From Cyclobacterium qasimii M12-11B (lineage in GTDB: Bacteria > Bacteroidota > Bacteroidia > Cytophagales > Cyclobacteriaceae), in contig NZ_ATNM01000074.1 of the NCBI RefSeq assembly GCF_000427295.1, positions 17,992 to 81,991 on the forward strand: a stretch of DNA of 64,000 nt, read 5' to 3'. The notes under the pieces were generated by a model, which saw only the letters and a list, made by a program, of their open reading frames with translations, did not search any database and was not told the origin of the DNA. A program made the translations under genes and the position numbers. This document shows positions 45,554 through 55,068 of this stretch, one piece after another (position 1 is the first letter of the stretch; every line of letters starts with the position of its first letter).

Positions 45554-45612
45554 GAGATATAATTTTATGTGTTGGAATGAATAATGGTAGCTGTTTAATT
45601 TCAATAGGCTGT

Positions 45613-45993
45613 TCAGCCATTGATTTTTATTACGTAAGAATGCATTTCCTTGATAATGGTACTTGAAGCTGTGGTGAATCGGTAAACATCACAAAAGACA
45701 TACGTTTTACTTCCCATTTTAATCTCCCCGTTGACTGAGGCTTCCTTTCCATGGGTAATGATAGCATGTAGGATTAGTTCGTCAGCGGCCCAGTTTTTCA
45801 TGGCATTGATCTCAAGGGAAAACTGACTCTTTCCTTGTATGGATTTATCCCCATAAATTTCCCAGACAATGTCCTCAGAAACATGTTCAATGATGTATTC
45901 TGCCTTTCCAGTAGCAAATGCTATATTGAAGTCTTTTAGAAAGCTTTTTTTAGGCGCATTTCCACAATCAGTATTTATTGTTATTTTCGTCAT
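45613..45993 (-). CDS. NTF2/SnoaL-like protein
   Basis: The 126-residue protein has the SnoaL-like NTF2 fold features: FLKDFNIAFATGKAEYIIEHVSEDIVWEIYGDKSIQG (about 18-55), then HAIITHGKEASVNGEI and YVFCDVYRFTTASSTIIKEMHSYVI. Such proteins bind or convert small hydrophobic molecules. It overlaps the upstream VOC gene by 4 bp (ATGA), so both are co-translated. No catalytic residues can be assigned. Confidence 0.9.
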   Translation of the reverse strand: MTKITINTDCGNAPKKSFLKDFNIAFATGKAEYIIEHVSEDIVWEIYGDKSIQGKSQFSLEINAMKNWAADELILHAIITHGKEASVNGEIKMGSKTYVFCDVYRFTTASSTIIKEMHSYVIKING

Positions 45994-46394
45994 AACGGTT
46001 CAGGCATTTTTCCAGGATCCATGTATAATAAATTCCAACGATGTCCGTCTAAATCTGTAAAGGCACAGCTATACAACCAGCCTTGAATTTCAGATGGGAG
46101 AGAGAAAACTTTACCACCTGCCTTTTCAACTGTAAAAGCCATACTATCCACATATTTCCGGTCTGGAGCAGCTACTGATATAAGTACTTCACTGCTATTG
46201 GAAGTGTCTGTAACTTTATGTAGTGCATATTTCTCAAACTGAGTATGGGAAACCATCATTACCGGTACATTACCAATTTTGAAGCCCACCATTTCAGGGG
46301 CATCTCTCATTGTTTCGAAGCCCAGACTTGTGAAGAAGGCCTTGGTTTTTTTTAGGTCTTTTACAGGCAGATTGAGCCATAATTCTTGTGTCAT
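45990..46394 (-). CDS. VOC family (glyoxalase-like) protein
   Basis: The ATG at 46394 gives 134 residues starting MTQELWLNLPVKDLKKTKAF, the typical VOC opening; a TTG at 46421 in the same frame would add nine residues. The C-terminal part has AFTDLDGHRWNLLYMDPGKMP, the second beta-alpha-beta-beta-beta half. Metal ligands cannot be fixed. It is the first gene of a four-gene minus-strand operon and divergent from the GlxA-type regulator 115 bp away, which may control it. Confidence 0.9.
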   Translation of the reverse strand: MTQELWLNLPVKDLKKTKAFFTSLGFETMRDAPEMVGFKIGNVPVMMVSHTQFEKYALHKVTDTSNSSEVLISVAAPDRKYVDSMAFTVEKAGGKVFSLPSEIQGWLYSCAFTDLDGHRWNLLYMDPGKMPEPL

Positions 46395-46509
46395 AGTGGG
46401 GTTTATTTTTGGTACATTCAAATTTCTATAATTTTATTCTTAATTATGCTATGTAGATCCGACAATGTAAGGGGTTGATTGCGACATTCTTAATTTGTAA
46501 TTTGCTGGT

Positions 46510-47493
46510 ATGAAACACATCTCTATTCTCGTTCCAGAAGGGGATACTAGTCTAAGCAATCTTGAGGCTACCCACAAAATGTTCACCATGGCCAATGGGC
46601 ATTTGGAACGTACCGGTCAACCACTATTGTTTGATGTTCATTTGGTTGGTCGTTCCAAAGAGAGCCAGGTCAGTAGTGGTATATTTAGTGTAAAACCGGA
46701 CTGTACAATAAGGGAAGTGGAAAAGACCGATTTAATTATTATTCCGGCCATTCATGGAGACATTCATAAGATTTTAAAACTCAACCTGGATTTTGTTCCC
46801 TGGATAAATGAGCAGTACGCAAAAGGAGCTGAAGTGGCTAGCCTATGTATAGGCGCTTTTTTGTTGGCCAAAACGGGGCTTTTGGATGGAAAAAGTTGTG
46901 CTACACATTGGCTTATGACCAAAGAGTTCCGAGAGATGTACCCTGAGGTGAACCTTGTGGATGACAAAATCATTACTGATGAACGAGGCATATACACGAG
47001 TGGTGGTGCTTATTCCTCTCTGAATTTAAACCTATATCTTATAGAGAAATTTGTAGGTAGGGACATGGCCGTACTTTCTTCTAAAATATTTGAGATCGAT
47101 ATCAATCGTCAAAGCCAATCCCCTTTTATTATTTTCAAGGGGCAAAAATACCATAGTGATATAGCTGTGAAAGAAGCCCAGGAATATATAGAGGTTTACT
47201 TTAATGAAAAGCTTACTGTAGATGGGCTATCCGCACAATTTTCTTTAGGCAGGAGAACTTTCGAACGAAGGTTTAAAAAGGCCACTTCCAATACGGTAAT
47301 CGAATACATTCAAAGGGTAAGGGTAGAAGCAGCTAAAAAGAAGTTGGAAGCCAATCGTATAAGCATTAATGAGGTAATGTATGATGTAGGCTATAATGAT
47401 GCGAAAACATTCAGAGAGCTATTTAAAAAGTTAGTGGGCATGTCTCCAGCAGAATATCGTACCAGGTACTATATGGAGGTATTGGTAGATTAG
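46510..47493 (+). CDS. GlxA-family transcriptional regulator (DJ-1/PfpI plus AraC HTH)
   Basis: The 327-residue protein has an N-terminal DJ-1/PfpI domain (about 1-190) with the nucleophile-elbow region ASLCIGAFLLAKTGLLDGK (Cys at the elbow, near 117) and THWLMTKEF, then an AraC HTH domain (about 225-322) with VDGLSAQFSLGRRTFERRFKKA and INEVMYDVGYNDAKTFRELFKK. These proteins sense small molecules and activate nearby genes. It is divergent from the VOC/NTF2/VOC/DoxX operon, its most likely target. Confidence 0.94.
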   Translation: MKHISILVPEGDTSLSNLEATHKMFTMANGHLERTGQPLLFDVHLVGRSKESQVSSGIFSVKPDCTIREVEKTDLIIIPAIHGDIHKILKLNLDFVPWINEQYAKGAEVASLCIGAFLLAKTGLLDGKSCATHWLMTKEFREMYPEVNLVDDKIITDERGIYTSGGAYSSLNLNLYLIEKFVGRDMAVLSSKIFEIDINRQSQSPFIIFKGQKYHSDIAVKEAQEYIEVYFNEKLTVDGLSAQFSLGRRTFERRFKKATSNTVIEYIQRVRVEAAKKKLEANRISINEVMYDVGYNDAKTFRELFKKLVGMSPAEYRTRYYMEVLVD

Positions 47494-47506
47494 TATGGGT
47501 ATAAAC

Positions 47507-47535
47507 AAAAAAAAGTGATCATAAAATGACCACTT
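47507..47535 (-). terminator. terminator of the cold-shock genes
   Basis: On the minus strand AAGTGGTCAT pairs with ATGATCACTT (one G-U pair), with an AAA-type loop, followed by eight Ts (plus-strand A-run 47507-47514). Confidence 0.85.
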
Positions 47536-47559
47536 CTTAATTTTTAAAGCTTAGCTTTC

Positions 47560-47754
47560 TTAGCTAATAACCTCAACGTTAACTGCGTTTAGTCCTTTTT
47601 GACCTTGCTCAGCTTCGTAAGATACTTTGTCATTTTCTCTGATCTCATCGATCAATCCACTGCTGTGGACGAAAATATCTTTACCTGAATCACTTGGAGT
47701 AATAAATCCGTACCCCTTCTCTGTGTTGAAAAACTTTACTGTTCCTTCTTGCAT
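47560..47754 (-). CDS. csp: cold-shock protein
   Basis: The 64-residue protein is a single cold-shock domain with RNP1 KGYGFI and RNP2 DIFVHSS. It binds single-stranded RNA or DNA. It is 32 bp after the paralogous gene at 47787 and nearly identical to it in layout, so the pair is a tandem duplication. A terminator follows. Confidence 0.97.
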   Translation of the reverse strand: MQEGTVKFFNTEKGYGFITPSDSGKDIFVHSSGLIDEIRENDKVSYEAEQGQKGLNAVNVEVIS

Positions 47755-47786
47755 TGTATTATTGTTTGAATTGTAATATTGTGTTA

Positions 47787-47981
47787 TTAATCTATGCGTT
47801 CAACGTTAATGGCGTTGAGCCCTTTTTTTCCTTGTTCTGTGTCATAGGAAACCTCGTCGTTTTCCATGATTTCATGAATAAGACCACTGTTATGGACGAA
47901 GATATCCTTACCTGAATCCTTTGGGGTAATGAACCCATACCCTTTTTCTGTGTTGTAAAACTTTACTATTCCTTCTTGCAT
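47787..47981 (-). CDS. csp: cold-shock protein, tandem paralogue
   Basis: A 64-residue cold-shock domain with KGYGFI and DIFVHNS. About 78% of residues match the neighbouring copy by eye. The C-terminus GKKGLNAINVERID is more basic than in the other copy. The long AT-rich gap upstream may contain a cold-responsive leader, but no motif was identified. Confidence 0.97.
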   Translation of the reverse strand: MQEGIVKFYNTEKGYGFITPKDSGKDIFVHNSGLIHEIMENDEVSYDTEQGKKGLNAINVERID

Positions 47982-48005
47982 TATTATAATTATATTGTTG
48001 TTGAA

Positions 48006-48992
48006 TTATTTTTTTACTGATGGAAGTTCCACTCGCCCCAGCTGATAAAGCATTTTAAAATGCTTGGCTATTGCTGATGGAAAATTTCCATTGTTATGGT
48101 ACGGCAATCCAAATTCTTTGGATGTCTGCTCCACAATTGGAGCTAATTTTTTATAATGTACATGACTGATATTAGGAAACAAATGATGTTCAATTTGATT
48201 TGTTAATCCTCCTACTAGCCAGTACAACACTTTGCTATTTGCTGAGAAATTGCAGGTTGTTGCCAATTGATGGGCCATACGCTCATCTTCCATATTACCT
48301 TCTTTATTGGGCAATGGAAAGGAAACCTCAGAAACCACATGCGCTGATTGAAAAACCAATGAGATCGACAATCCAGTCACAAAATGCATCGCCAAAAAGG
48401 CTAATATCACTATCCCCGGTGCAAATCCTGACATTACCAATGGCAATACCAGGGCATAAGAGTAATACGTTAATTTCCACAAGATGATCTTAACCAAACC
48501 TAATTGATAGGTTTTTTTGTCTTTGATCAAGCCCATTTTATAATACCTGGTAAGCCTAATGAAATCTTTAGAAGTAATCCATGATATAGTGGACAACCCA
48601 TAAAAAAACCAAGCGTAAAGATATTGATATTTATGAAGTCTATTTATTTTAGCATTTGGTGAAAAACGAAGGAAGAATGGTGCGTTTATGTCATCATCAT
48701 GTTCCTCTATATTAGTAAAGCTATGGTGAAGCACATTGTGTTGCAATCTCCAAACTTCATTATTTGCACCTATAAGATTAATGGTGTAACCCATAAACTT
48801 ATTAACATACTTGTTTTTTGAATATGAACCGTGAATGGCATCGTGCATGATACCCATTCCTATTCCCGCCATTCCAAATCCACTTATGATGAATAAACCA
48901 AACAATAGTAGGACGCTTGAAAATGGGACGAAAATGATCACAACTAATGGAGCAAAAAATAGGAGTAACATGAAGATTGTTTTAACAATCAT
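48006..48992 (-). CDS. fatty acid desaturase (possible N-terminal extension to 49106)
   Basis: From ATG 48992 the protein has 328 residues with the three His boxes of membrane desaturases: HDAIH (50-54), HNVLHH (85-90), and NQIEHH near 265-270, the QIEHH form found in front-end desaturases. About four membrane helices are seen. The frame continues upstream without a stop to 49106, giving KKLTFAKSVGPDFSSTLKSR..., which resembles the N-terminus of family members of about 366 residues, but no ATG, GTG or TTG is present; ATT at 49106 could be the start. It probably introduces a double bond near the carboxyl side of acyl chains, using oxygen and a reductase. Confidence 0.88.
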   Translation of the reverse strand: MIVKTIFMLLLFFAPLVVIIFVPFSSVLLLFGLFIISGFGMAGIGMGIMHDAIHGSYSKNKYVNKFMGYTINLIGANNEVWRLQHNVLHHSFTNIEEHDDDINAPFFLRFSPNAKINRLHKYQYLYAWFFYGLSTISWITSKDFIRLTRYYKMGLIKDKKTYQLGLVKIILWKLTYYSYALVLPLVMSGFAPGIVILAFLAMHFVTGLSISLVFQSAHVVSEVSFPLPNKEGNMEDERMAHQLATTCNFSANSKVLYWLVGGLTNQIEHHLFPNISHVHYKKLAPIVEQTSKEFGLPYHNNGNFPSAIAKHFKMLYQLGRVELPSVKK

Positions 48993-49106
48993 ATGCTCAT
49001 TTCCATATTTGCTTAATTTGTTGTTCTTGAAGTATTCCGATACACGACTTTTTAGTGTAGAGGAAAAATCAGGACCTACTGATTTGGCAAAAGTTAGCTT
49101 TTTAAT

Positions 49107-49674
49107 AAAAATAGAATTAATATAAAACTTATTTCAATAAGGAAGGAAATGTTGAGGGAATAGCCCGATATAAATCGACTATTGGAAACGTAGGGAGAAC
49201 TTCTTAGAGGAAAATACTTCTTAAACCGTTACTTCTCACTGTCTTAGCAGCGCACTTACTTAATTATTGTACCCAAACATCTTTTGGATGTTGTAAAGGT
49301 AATCAATTTCTACAATATAAAACTATTTTATTTTAAAATATTTCTAATTCCCCACCTTTTTATTAAAAGGAAGATTAAGGATGGGTTTTAAGAATGGAAG
49401 AATTGCTATTTCTTACGCTAGAGATCACTTTTTAAAATAAGAAAAACGACATAGCTGTTTGTTTTTCTAGACAATTCGATCGTGATAAGGCCTAAGACAG
49501 CAATTAACATTTAAACAGGTTGAATAAGAAGTTCTTTAAATTGTTTCCTCAATAATGGGTATAGCGCTAATTGGCGATATTTCAGAAAGACCGATAGGCT
49601 ATTTGCGAATAAAATAACATTATCATAAAGATAAGGTTGCGCGCAAATCAAACCCCCGTCATTTATTTGTAAGT
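49107..49674. other. intergenic region, 568 bp, no recognised gene
   Basis: This lies between the desaturase gene and the GT39 gene, which are divergent. It is AT-rich with no repeats. Promoters for both genes should be here. No tRNA or terminator was seen. Confidence 0.6.
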
Positions 49675-51228
49675 ATGAATGTATACGAAAAAAAATGGTT
49701 CCCTTTTGTTTTTATAGGCATGGGTCTTTTTTTACACCTATTGGCTATAGGGGATTATAGCATTTACATTTTAGATGAAGCCAAAAATGCTGCCGCCGCA
49801 ATGGAAATGAGGCAAAATAAGGAATGGATTTTACCTACATTCAATGGAATGCCTCGCTATGATAAGCCTCCGCTACATTATTATTTTTTTATGCTGGGAT
49901 ATGAACTTTTTGGTGTAAATGCTTTAGGGGCAAGATTCTTCCCCGCACTTGCTGGTTGGGTTTGTTTTACCATGGTGTATTTGTACACTTCAAGTATGTA
50001 TGGAAAAAGAGCAGGCTTTTTTGCAGGTTTAGCATTGCTTGCTTCCATTCATTGGGTTGTTCAATTTCATTTGGCTGTACCTGATCCATTTTTGATATTG
50101 TTTATATTTCTATCTATTATCTTTTATGAGAGGTTTGTCAGTTCTAGTTTCAAATCAAAGGTTTGTTTAAGAACTTCTGGATTATTTCTAGGATTGGCCA
50201 CTTTGAGTAAAGGCCCAATTGCCCTTATTTTGGTAGGTTTTTCGGTGTTGGTCTTCATGGCAATTGATAGAAAACCTTTTTGGTCTCATTTCAAGGCCAT
50301 ATTAGATTTTAAAGCCATAGCACTCTTTATGACGATTGTTCTACCATGGTATGTACTTATTGGATTAAAAACTGAAGGTCTATGGTTGAGAGAATTTGTT
50401 TTTCACCACAATATTAATCGGTTCTCCTCTGCTATGGAAGGGCATGGTGGTGGGTTTTATCTAACTTTCCTGTTCGTTCTAATTGGATTTTTCCCTGCTT
50501 CCCTTGTGGTCTATGTTGCCTTAAAAAGAGCGCTACTGTATAGAAATTTGCCTACTCTGATAAAATTAGGTTCCATATTTTCGATTATCACCCTGCTTTT
50601 CTTTATGGTTTCCGGAACCAAATTGCCCAATTATACAGCTCCGGTTTATCCTTTCCTGGCCATAATTGTTGGTTGGTATTTTGCCAATGGCCAAGTTCAG
50701 CGATTTAAACAACCTGCCTACTATTCCTCTCTTTTTATTATTTTGCTTCCTTTGGGATTGTTTATTGTTAGCAGAAACATTGAAATAAAAGAAATAGAAA
50801 GCCTATCATTTTGGTTTTTGATTCCTGCTTTATTAGGATTAGCAGCATTGAGGATTGCTTATGGAAATAAATGGGAATTGGCATGGACAGTGGGAAACTT
50901 GGGATTTGTCGCTTTTTCCATAATCCTTCTCATTCAGGTTTTTCCAGCCATAGATCATAAAAATCCGGTTTTAAAGGCTAAGAGTATTTGGAAAGATCAA
51001 CCTCGGATCTTTCATTTTGAAAGCTTTAATCCCGCATTTGTTTTTAATACCAATAAGCGCATTCCTTCCGTACCTAACAACTTCATTCATTTGAAACGAG
51101 GGGACCTAATTTTAACCAATCAGAAAAGTTTAGTAAACAATGAAGAACTTAAACTTAAAACCTCATTGGTTTTCGAGGGAGATGACCTCTTTGAGAATAC
51201 GGTAACTGTAATACTGAGGGTCGAGTAA
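49675..51228 (+). CDS. GT39/ArnT-like glycosyltransferase
   Basis: The 517-residue membrane protein has about ten or eleven helices and the GT39/GT83 start DEAKNAAAAMEMRQNKEW (about 35-52, with the catalytic Asp-Glu pair) and GMPRYDKPPLHYYFFMLGYELFG (58-80). These enzymes transfer sugar from polyprenyl phosphate to proteins or lipid A. The polyprenol-phosphate-mannose synthase gene lies at 42820. A PAP2 phosphatase gene follows on the other strand. It is in the inner membrane with the active site on the periplasmic side. Confidence 0.9.
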   Translation: MNVYEKKWFPFVFIGMGLFLHLLAIGDYSIYILDEAKNAAAAMEMRQNKEWILPTFNGMPRYDKPPLHYYFFMLGYELFGVNALGARFFPALAGWVCFTMVYLYTSSMYGKRAGFFAGLALLASIHWVVQFHLAVPDPFLILFIFLSIIFYERFVSSSFKSKVCLRTSGLFLGLATLSKGPIALILVGFSVLVFMAIDRKPFWSHFKAILDFKAIALFMTIVLPWYVLIGLKTEGLWLREFVFHHNINRFSSAMEGHGGGFYLTFLFVLIGFFPASLVVYVALKRALLYRNLPTLIKLGSIFSIITLLFFMVSGTKLPNYTAPVYPFLAIIVGWYFANGQVQRFKQPAYYSSLFIILLPLGLFIVSRNIEIKEIESLSFWFLIPALLGLAALRIAYGNKWELAWTVGNLGFVAFSIILLIQVFPAIDHKNPVLKAKSIWKDQPRIFHFESFNPAFVFNTNKRIPSVPNNFIHLKRGDLILTNQKSLVNNEELKLKTSLVFEGDDLFENTVTVILRVE

Positions 51229-51443
51229 TAGGATATTGTAGATTGCTTTTAGTTATAAAAATGTAGAACAGCATTGGACAATCCCATATTATTGAATGGC
51301 AAAGCTTGTTAAAAAATCATCTTTGCTCCTTAGGCAATTAAAGGTCCGCGAGACCTATATCCTGGCGCTATATAATCTGTTTTATCGTGGTTACCGGATT
51401 ACAGGAGAAAAATAAGATTGTCCAAAAAAACCCATGGCCTAAT

Positions 51444-52125
51444 TTAAGGTTTATTAGGAGTGAACTGGTTGACCAAGTATTTTTTTCTTTTTGGTAAAAG
51501 ACTTTTTCTGAATTTCTTTTTTGAAAAGAATTTTATGGTTAGCCACCGACCTCCATAGGCAGAAGCAACACCTAAACCAGATCCAGCCAGTACATCCAGG
51601 AGGAAATGTTGCATTAAATATATCCTGCTAAACCCAGTAAGAATGGCGATGCCTAAAAGAAACAATTGTAGGATTTTTTTTTGTGATTAAGCATTGAAAA
51701 TGCGCAGGTAAGCATAAAAATAGTAGTAGTATGTCCAGAAGGAAATGTATTCCAGTGACTATTAGAGAGTCCTGGAACGGTATATACATCTAATCCCGAA
51801 AGGTATTCTAATGGTCTTGGCATACCTCTAAATAATACTCTTTTGCCCAGGGTTACAAATAACATATGGATGAGTGTGGACCAGGCCATGAAAATGGCAA
51901 AACTAAACTTGACAAAAAGCAAAGCAATGATGGGTAAGACTAGAATAATCCCATCGCCCAATTGGGTAATCCCAACAAAAAAAGATCGAGAATAGGAGTG
52001 TGGGCTTTGTTAACAATTAATTCAAATTTTCCTTTTTCATAAAAGGGAAGTAAAAGACAAGCTAGGGTGATTAGGATGGTATAGGCCTTAAAATAGACTT
52101 CTGCACGAGTTTTTTTTCTTTTCAT
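51444..52125 (-). CDS. PAP2 superfamily phosphatase, frame broken twice
   Basis: Three overlapping short frames (51940-52125, 51653-51961 and 51444-51665) form one gene. One base added in the run 51977-51983 joins LDLF to VGITQLGDG, and one in 51674-51682 joins HKKK to ILQLFLLG. The 227-residue result has the PAP2 motifs KRVLFRGMPRP, PSGHTTT and SRIYLMQHFLLD and five or six membrane helices. Such enzymes dephosphorylate polyprenyl diphosphate or lipid A. The first Met is followed by basic KRKK. Two breaks in one gene could mean decay, but each is at a long homopolymer, so base-calling is equally likely. Confidence 0.75.
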
Positions 52126-52313
52126 AGCTTTTGAAAAGATAAGGAGAAGGCAGAGAGAATAAGTTATACCATTGTTATGCGTTTATTAAAGAATGTTATT
52201 TTTTATGCCAGGACTTATTTAACTTTCACTTTGTTCTTAGGTCGTTTTGAAATAAAGTAAATGAAGTCCTGTGCCCTCGAAATAGTATCGTCAAAATTAA
52301 ATTCAAAGCAGTT

Positions 52314-52676
52314 CTAACCTTCTTCAAAGTCATTAATTGATTTTCCTTTCTTATCTACAGCTGTGATCTTTAAGTGATTAATAAGGTCTGCAATTTTTCC
52401 TGAGGGAGATCTGGAATATACTTTTGTCCATTTTCCAGATTTTAGTTTCAGGTTAATAGAATACAATTTCCCGCGCCAAAGGGTATTGATTCTTTGGAAA
52501 TTCCAGCTGTAAAGTTCCGCATCCAAATTGATAACTTCTTTCTTGAACGGGTGCAAAATGGTTAATTTATTGTCGGCTAAATGGAAATCATTACTGGTAT
52601 TTGAATTGGCCAGTAACACTGCCATTAGTGCTGAAACTATTAAAATTGAGATTATAACGATATACAAATAACTCAT
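52314..52676 (-). CDS. hypothetical protein with one membrane helix
   Basis: The 120-residue protein has an N-terminal hydrophobic stretch (about 4-23) and a soluble part with strands LTILHPFKKEVINLD, WNFQRINTLWRGKLYSINLKLK and GKWTKVYSRSPSGKIADLI that resemble the short PH-like domain seen in bacterial membrane-anchored proteins. No family was recognised. It is not clearly in an operon. The protein may be a small membrane-associated factor. Confidence 0.6.
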   Translation of the reverse strand: MSYLYIVIISILIVSALMAVLLANSNTSNDFHLADNKLTILHPFKKEVINLDAELYSWNFQRINTLWRGKLYSINLKLKSGKWTKVYSRSPSGKIADLINHLKITAVDKKGKSINDFEEG

Positions 52677-52812
52677 GGTTTATGTCATTTAAAGGTTTTA
52701 TCTATTGTATACAACTCCGGAAATTAATCCATGATTTGTTTGTCCATTTTTAACCTAAAAGCAATGGTGGTAAAACCCCATCAAATGGTGATGAAGGAAA
52801 TAATATTTGCTT

Positions 52813-53322
52813 TCAGTTTAATCCAGACCTAAGGCTTGCCTTGTCTTGCAATTGGTACCAAAGTTCAGGATTATCTGTAATGAGTTGAAATACATTTACA
52901 CTCACAATTCCGAAAACAATATGGGCCAGAAACAAAGCTATAAAATAATGGAGCTGTGAAATTTTTGGAGGCTTACTATGCAAGCTTAGGTACGATTTCC
53001 ATACAATTACAGCCAAAACGCCACTTGCTGCTCCTATAAGTACAGCATCTTGAAAATTTATTCGAAATATTCCCCAGTTCCATAAGAGGAAATAGGAAAA
53101 GGAGAAAATAATACCCACTCCGAAATGAGCCAAAGTACCTAGGAGTAAAACCCTTTTTTCTGGATTGGTGAAATTGCTTTCTCCGGAGATCATGCTTCCC
53201 AATATATGGATGACTTTAGTGAAATGATTGGACAGTGAACTGTATAAATACATAACCAAAGTCATTGCGATTGTACCGGCTATCCCTGACAACAGGGTGA
53301 TTAGAAAATGTTTAATATCCAT
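52813..53322 (-). CDS. multi-pass membrane protein, unknown family
   Basis: The ATG at 53322 (MDIKHFLITLLSGIAG...) gives 169 residues with four membrane helices and a DUF6789-like or cytochrome-like layout; no family was recognised. The frame runs open to 53466, but the 48 extra residues are non-hydrophobic and unlikely. The region upstream (53323-53495) has no other gene. The protein lies 173 bp from the zinc dehydrogenase gene on the same strand and could be transcribed with it. Confidence 0.65.
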   Translation of the reverse strand: MDIKHFLITLLSGIAGTIAMTLVMYLYSSLSNHFTKVIHILGSMISGESNFTNPEKRVLLLGTLAHFGVGIIFSFSYFLLWNWGIFRINFQDAVLIGAASGVLAVIVWKSYLSLHSKPPKISQLHYFIALFLAHIVFGIVSVNVFQLITDNPELWYQLQDKASLRSGLN

Positions 53323-53495
53323 ACTAATGACAAGTTTTTGATTTATTGCGATTTTAGTAAATGATAAATGCCTTGAAATGGAAGGTTGAGGGCTAGCCTC
53401 AACCCCGTGAACCTGAAGTTCTTCCTTACAAAGGTTCCCATTCATCTCCCATAATGGTTTTGACAATCAAAGATGGATGGCAATTATCCTTTGTT

Positions 53496-54653
53496 TTATG
53501 GTTTCAAAACAACTTTCACACAGTCGTCTTCTTTTTTATCAAATATCTCATAGCCTTTTGATGCTTCGGAAAGTGGGAGGGTATGGGAAATGATATCATC
53601 TAATATTACCTTGTTTTCTTCAACAAGAGCAATGAGTTTATCTATATAATTGAGAACAGGAGCCTGACCTTGTTTGATCGTAATGGCTTTATCAAAAACC
53701 CTGTGAAGGGGAAAATTGTCATAAGTAGATCCATAAACACCCATTATGCTTACCGTCCCACCTCTTCTTACCGCTTTGAAAGCCATGTCTAGTACTTTCA
53801 TGCTTCCTTTTTCAAAGTTAACGGTGGCTTTCAATTTATCCATCATGGTCCTTTCCGGCTCAAAACCTACAGCATCCACACAAACATCGGCACCACGGCC
53901 TTCTGTCATTTCTCGGATGGCTTCAATTATTTCTACTTTGTGAGGGTTTAGTGTCGTTACTTTATTTACCTCTCTGGCTTTCTTAAGGCGGTATTCTAGC
54001 GGATCAATAGCAATGACTCGTCCAGCTCCATTAATCCATGCCGCTTTTTGAGCCATTAAGCCAACTGGGCCTGAGCCGAAAATAGCTACCGTTTCTCCTC
54101 CTTTAAGTTGCGCCCAATCGATGGCGGACCAGCCAGTAGGGAATATATCGGTTAGAAATAGTGCCTGTTCATCACTTAACTCGTCGGGAACGATGCGAGG
54201 ACTGATATCTGCATAAGGCACCCTCACATATTCCGCCTGACCTCCAGAATAGCCCCCGTACAAATCGGTATAGCCAAACAATGCACCCCCTTTCTGATCG
54301 GTAAGATTGCCATTGGGACCATAGTTTTTATAATTAGACTGTTCACAGTGAGGCGAAGCTCCATGGTTACAGAAAAAACAATGGCCGCATGAAAGAGGAA
54401 AAGGGACTACTACTCGGTCTCCTTTTTTAAGCTTTTTAACTCCTTTTCCTACTTCCTCCACTATCCCCATAAATTCATGACCCATGATCATATTACCCTC
54501 TTGGGGAACAGCTCCACTTAAAATGTGAAGATCAGAACCACATATGGCCGTCGAAGTAACTTTTAAGATAACATCTGTTGGGTCTATAAGGCTAGGATCG
54601 TCTACATTATCCACTTGAATTTGACCCGGTTTGTGAAAAACTGCTGCTTTCAT
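53496..54653 (-). CDS. zinc-dependent alcohol dehydrogenase (formaldehyde dehydrogenase-like)
   Basis: The 385-residue protein has the catalytic zinc ligands Cys38, His59 and Glu60, a structural zinc site (Cys89, Cys92, Cys95, Cys103) and a Rossmann motif AIFGSGPVGLMAQKAAW (about 189-205). It is similar to glutathione-independent formaldehyde dehydrogenases and larger MDR enzymes. NAD(P)-dependent oxidation of an alcohol or aldehyde is expected; the substrate is not clear. It is transcribed away from the AraC regulator region at 55 kb. Confidence 0.92.
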   Translation of the reverse strand: MKAAVFHKPGQIQVDNVDDPSLIDPTDVILKVTSTAICGSDLHILSGAVPQEGNMIMGHEFMGIVEEVGKGVKKLKKGDRVVVPFPLSCGHCFFCNHGASPHCEQSNYKNYGPNGNLTDQKGGALFGYTDLYGGYSGGQAEYVRVPYADISPRIVPDELSDEQALFLTDIFPTGWSAIDWAQLKGGETVAIFGSGPVGLMAQKAAWINGAGRVIAIDPLEYRLKKAREVNKVTTLNPHKVEIIEAIREMTEGRGADVCVDAVGFEPERTMMDKLKATVNFEKGSMKVLDMAFKAVRRGGTVSIMGVYGSTYDNFPLHRVFDKAITIKQGQAPVLNYIDKLIALVEENKVILDDIISHTLPLSEASKGYEIFDKKEDDCVKVVLKP

Positions 54654-55068
54654 GGTGAGTTGGTTTTAATGATAGAAGTTTTTTTGGTATAAGTATTTTA
54701 TATTTTTAATCCATAAATTAATATACTACCTAGATTAAGTAGGGATTTATAAGAAATAACGATAAAAAACATAAATTAAATAAGCCATTATTTATTCCCA
54801 TTAAACATTTATCCTAAAAAGCACACATTCTTGAAGAGGTGGCAAAATCCCCGTTCCTAACAAGTGTCTTATACATTAACCTGAGTTCGACTTTACTTGA
54901 TGAAAATATTCAATGTAATAGAAGGTTTTTGAATCAAGAAAGCCTGGCAAGGCAAAATTGTATACGTTCTCTCACTTTAGCAGAAGGCCAAAAAAAGTTT
55001 GTAATGATGAATTGTTCTTTTGAAAGATGATAACTCGAATTCATCTAATTTATTTTTGGACTTATTTA
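54654..55068. other. intergenic region, 415 bp, no recognised gene
   Basis: This is an AT-rich stretch between the dehydrogenase and the AraC gene. The open frame at 54839-55030 has no signal or family match and was not called. No terminator for the AraC gene was found. Confidence 0.5.

Noticed and set aside
54839..55030. Open frame of 63 residues with no neighbours
   Set aside because: It begins at an unsupported start, has no family or signal features and lies in an AT-rich intergenic region.
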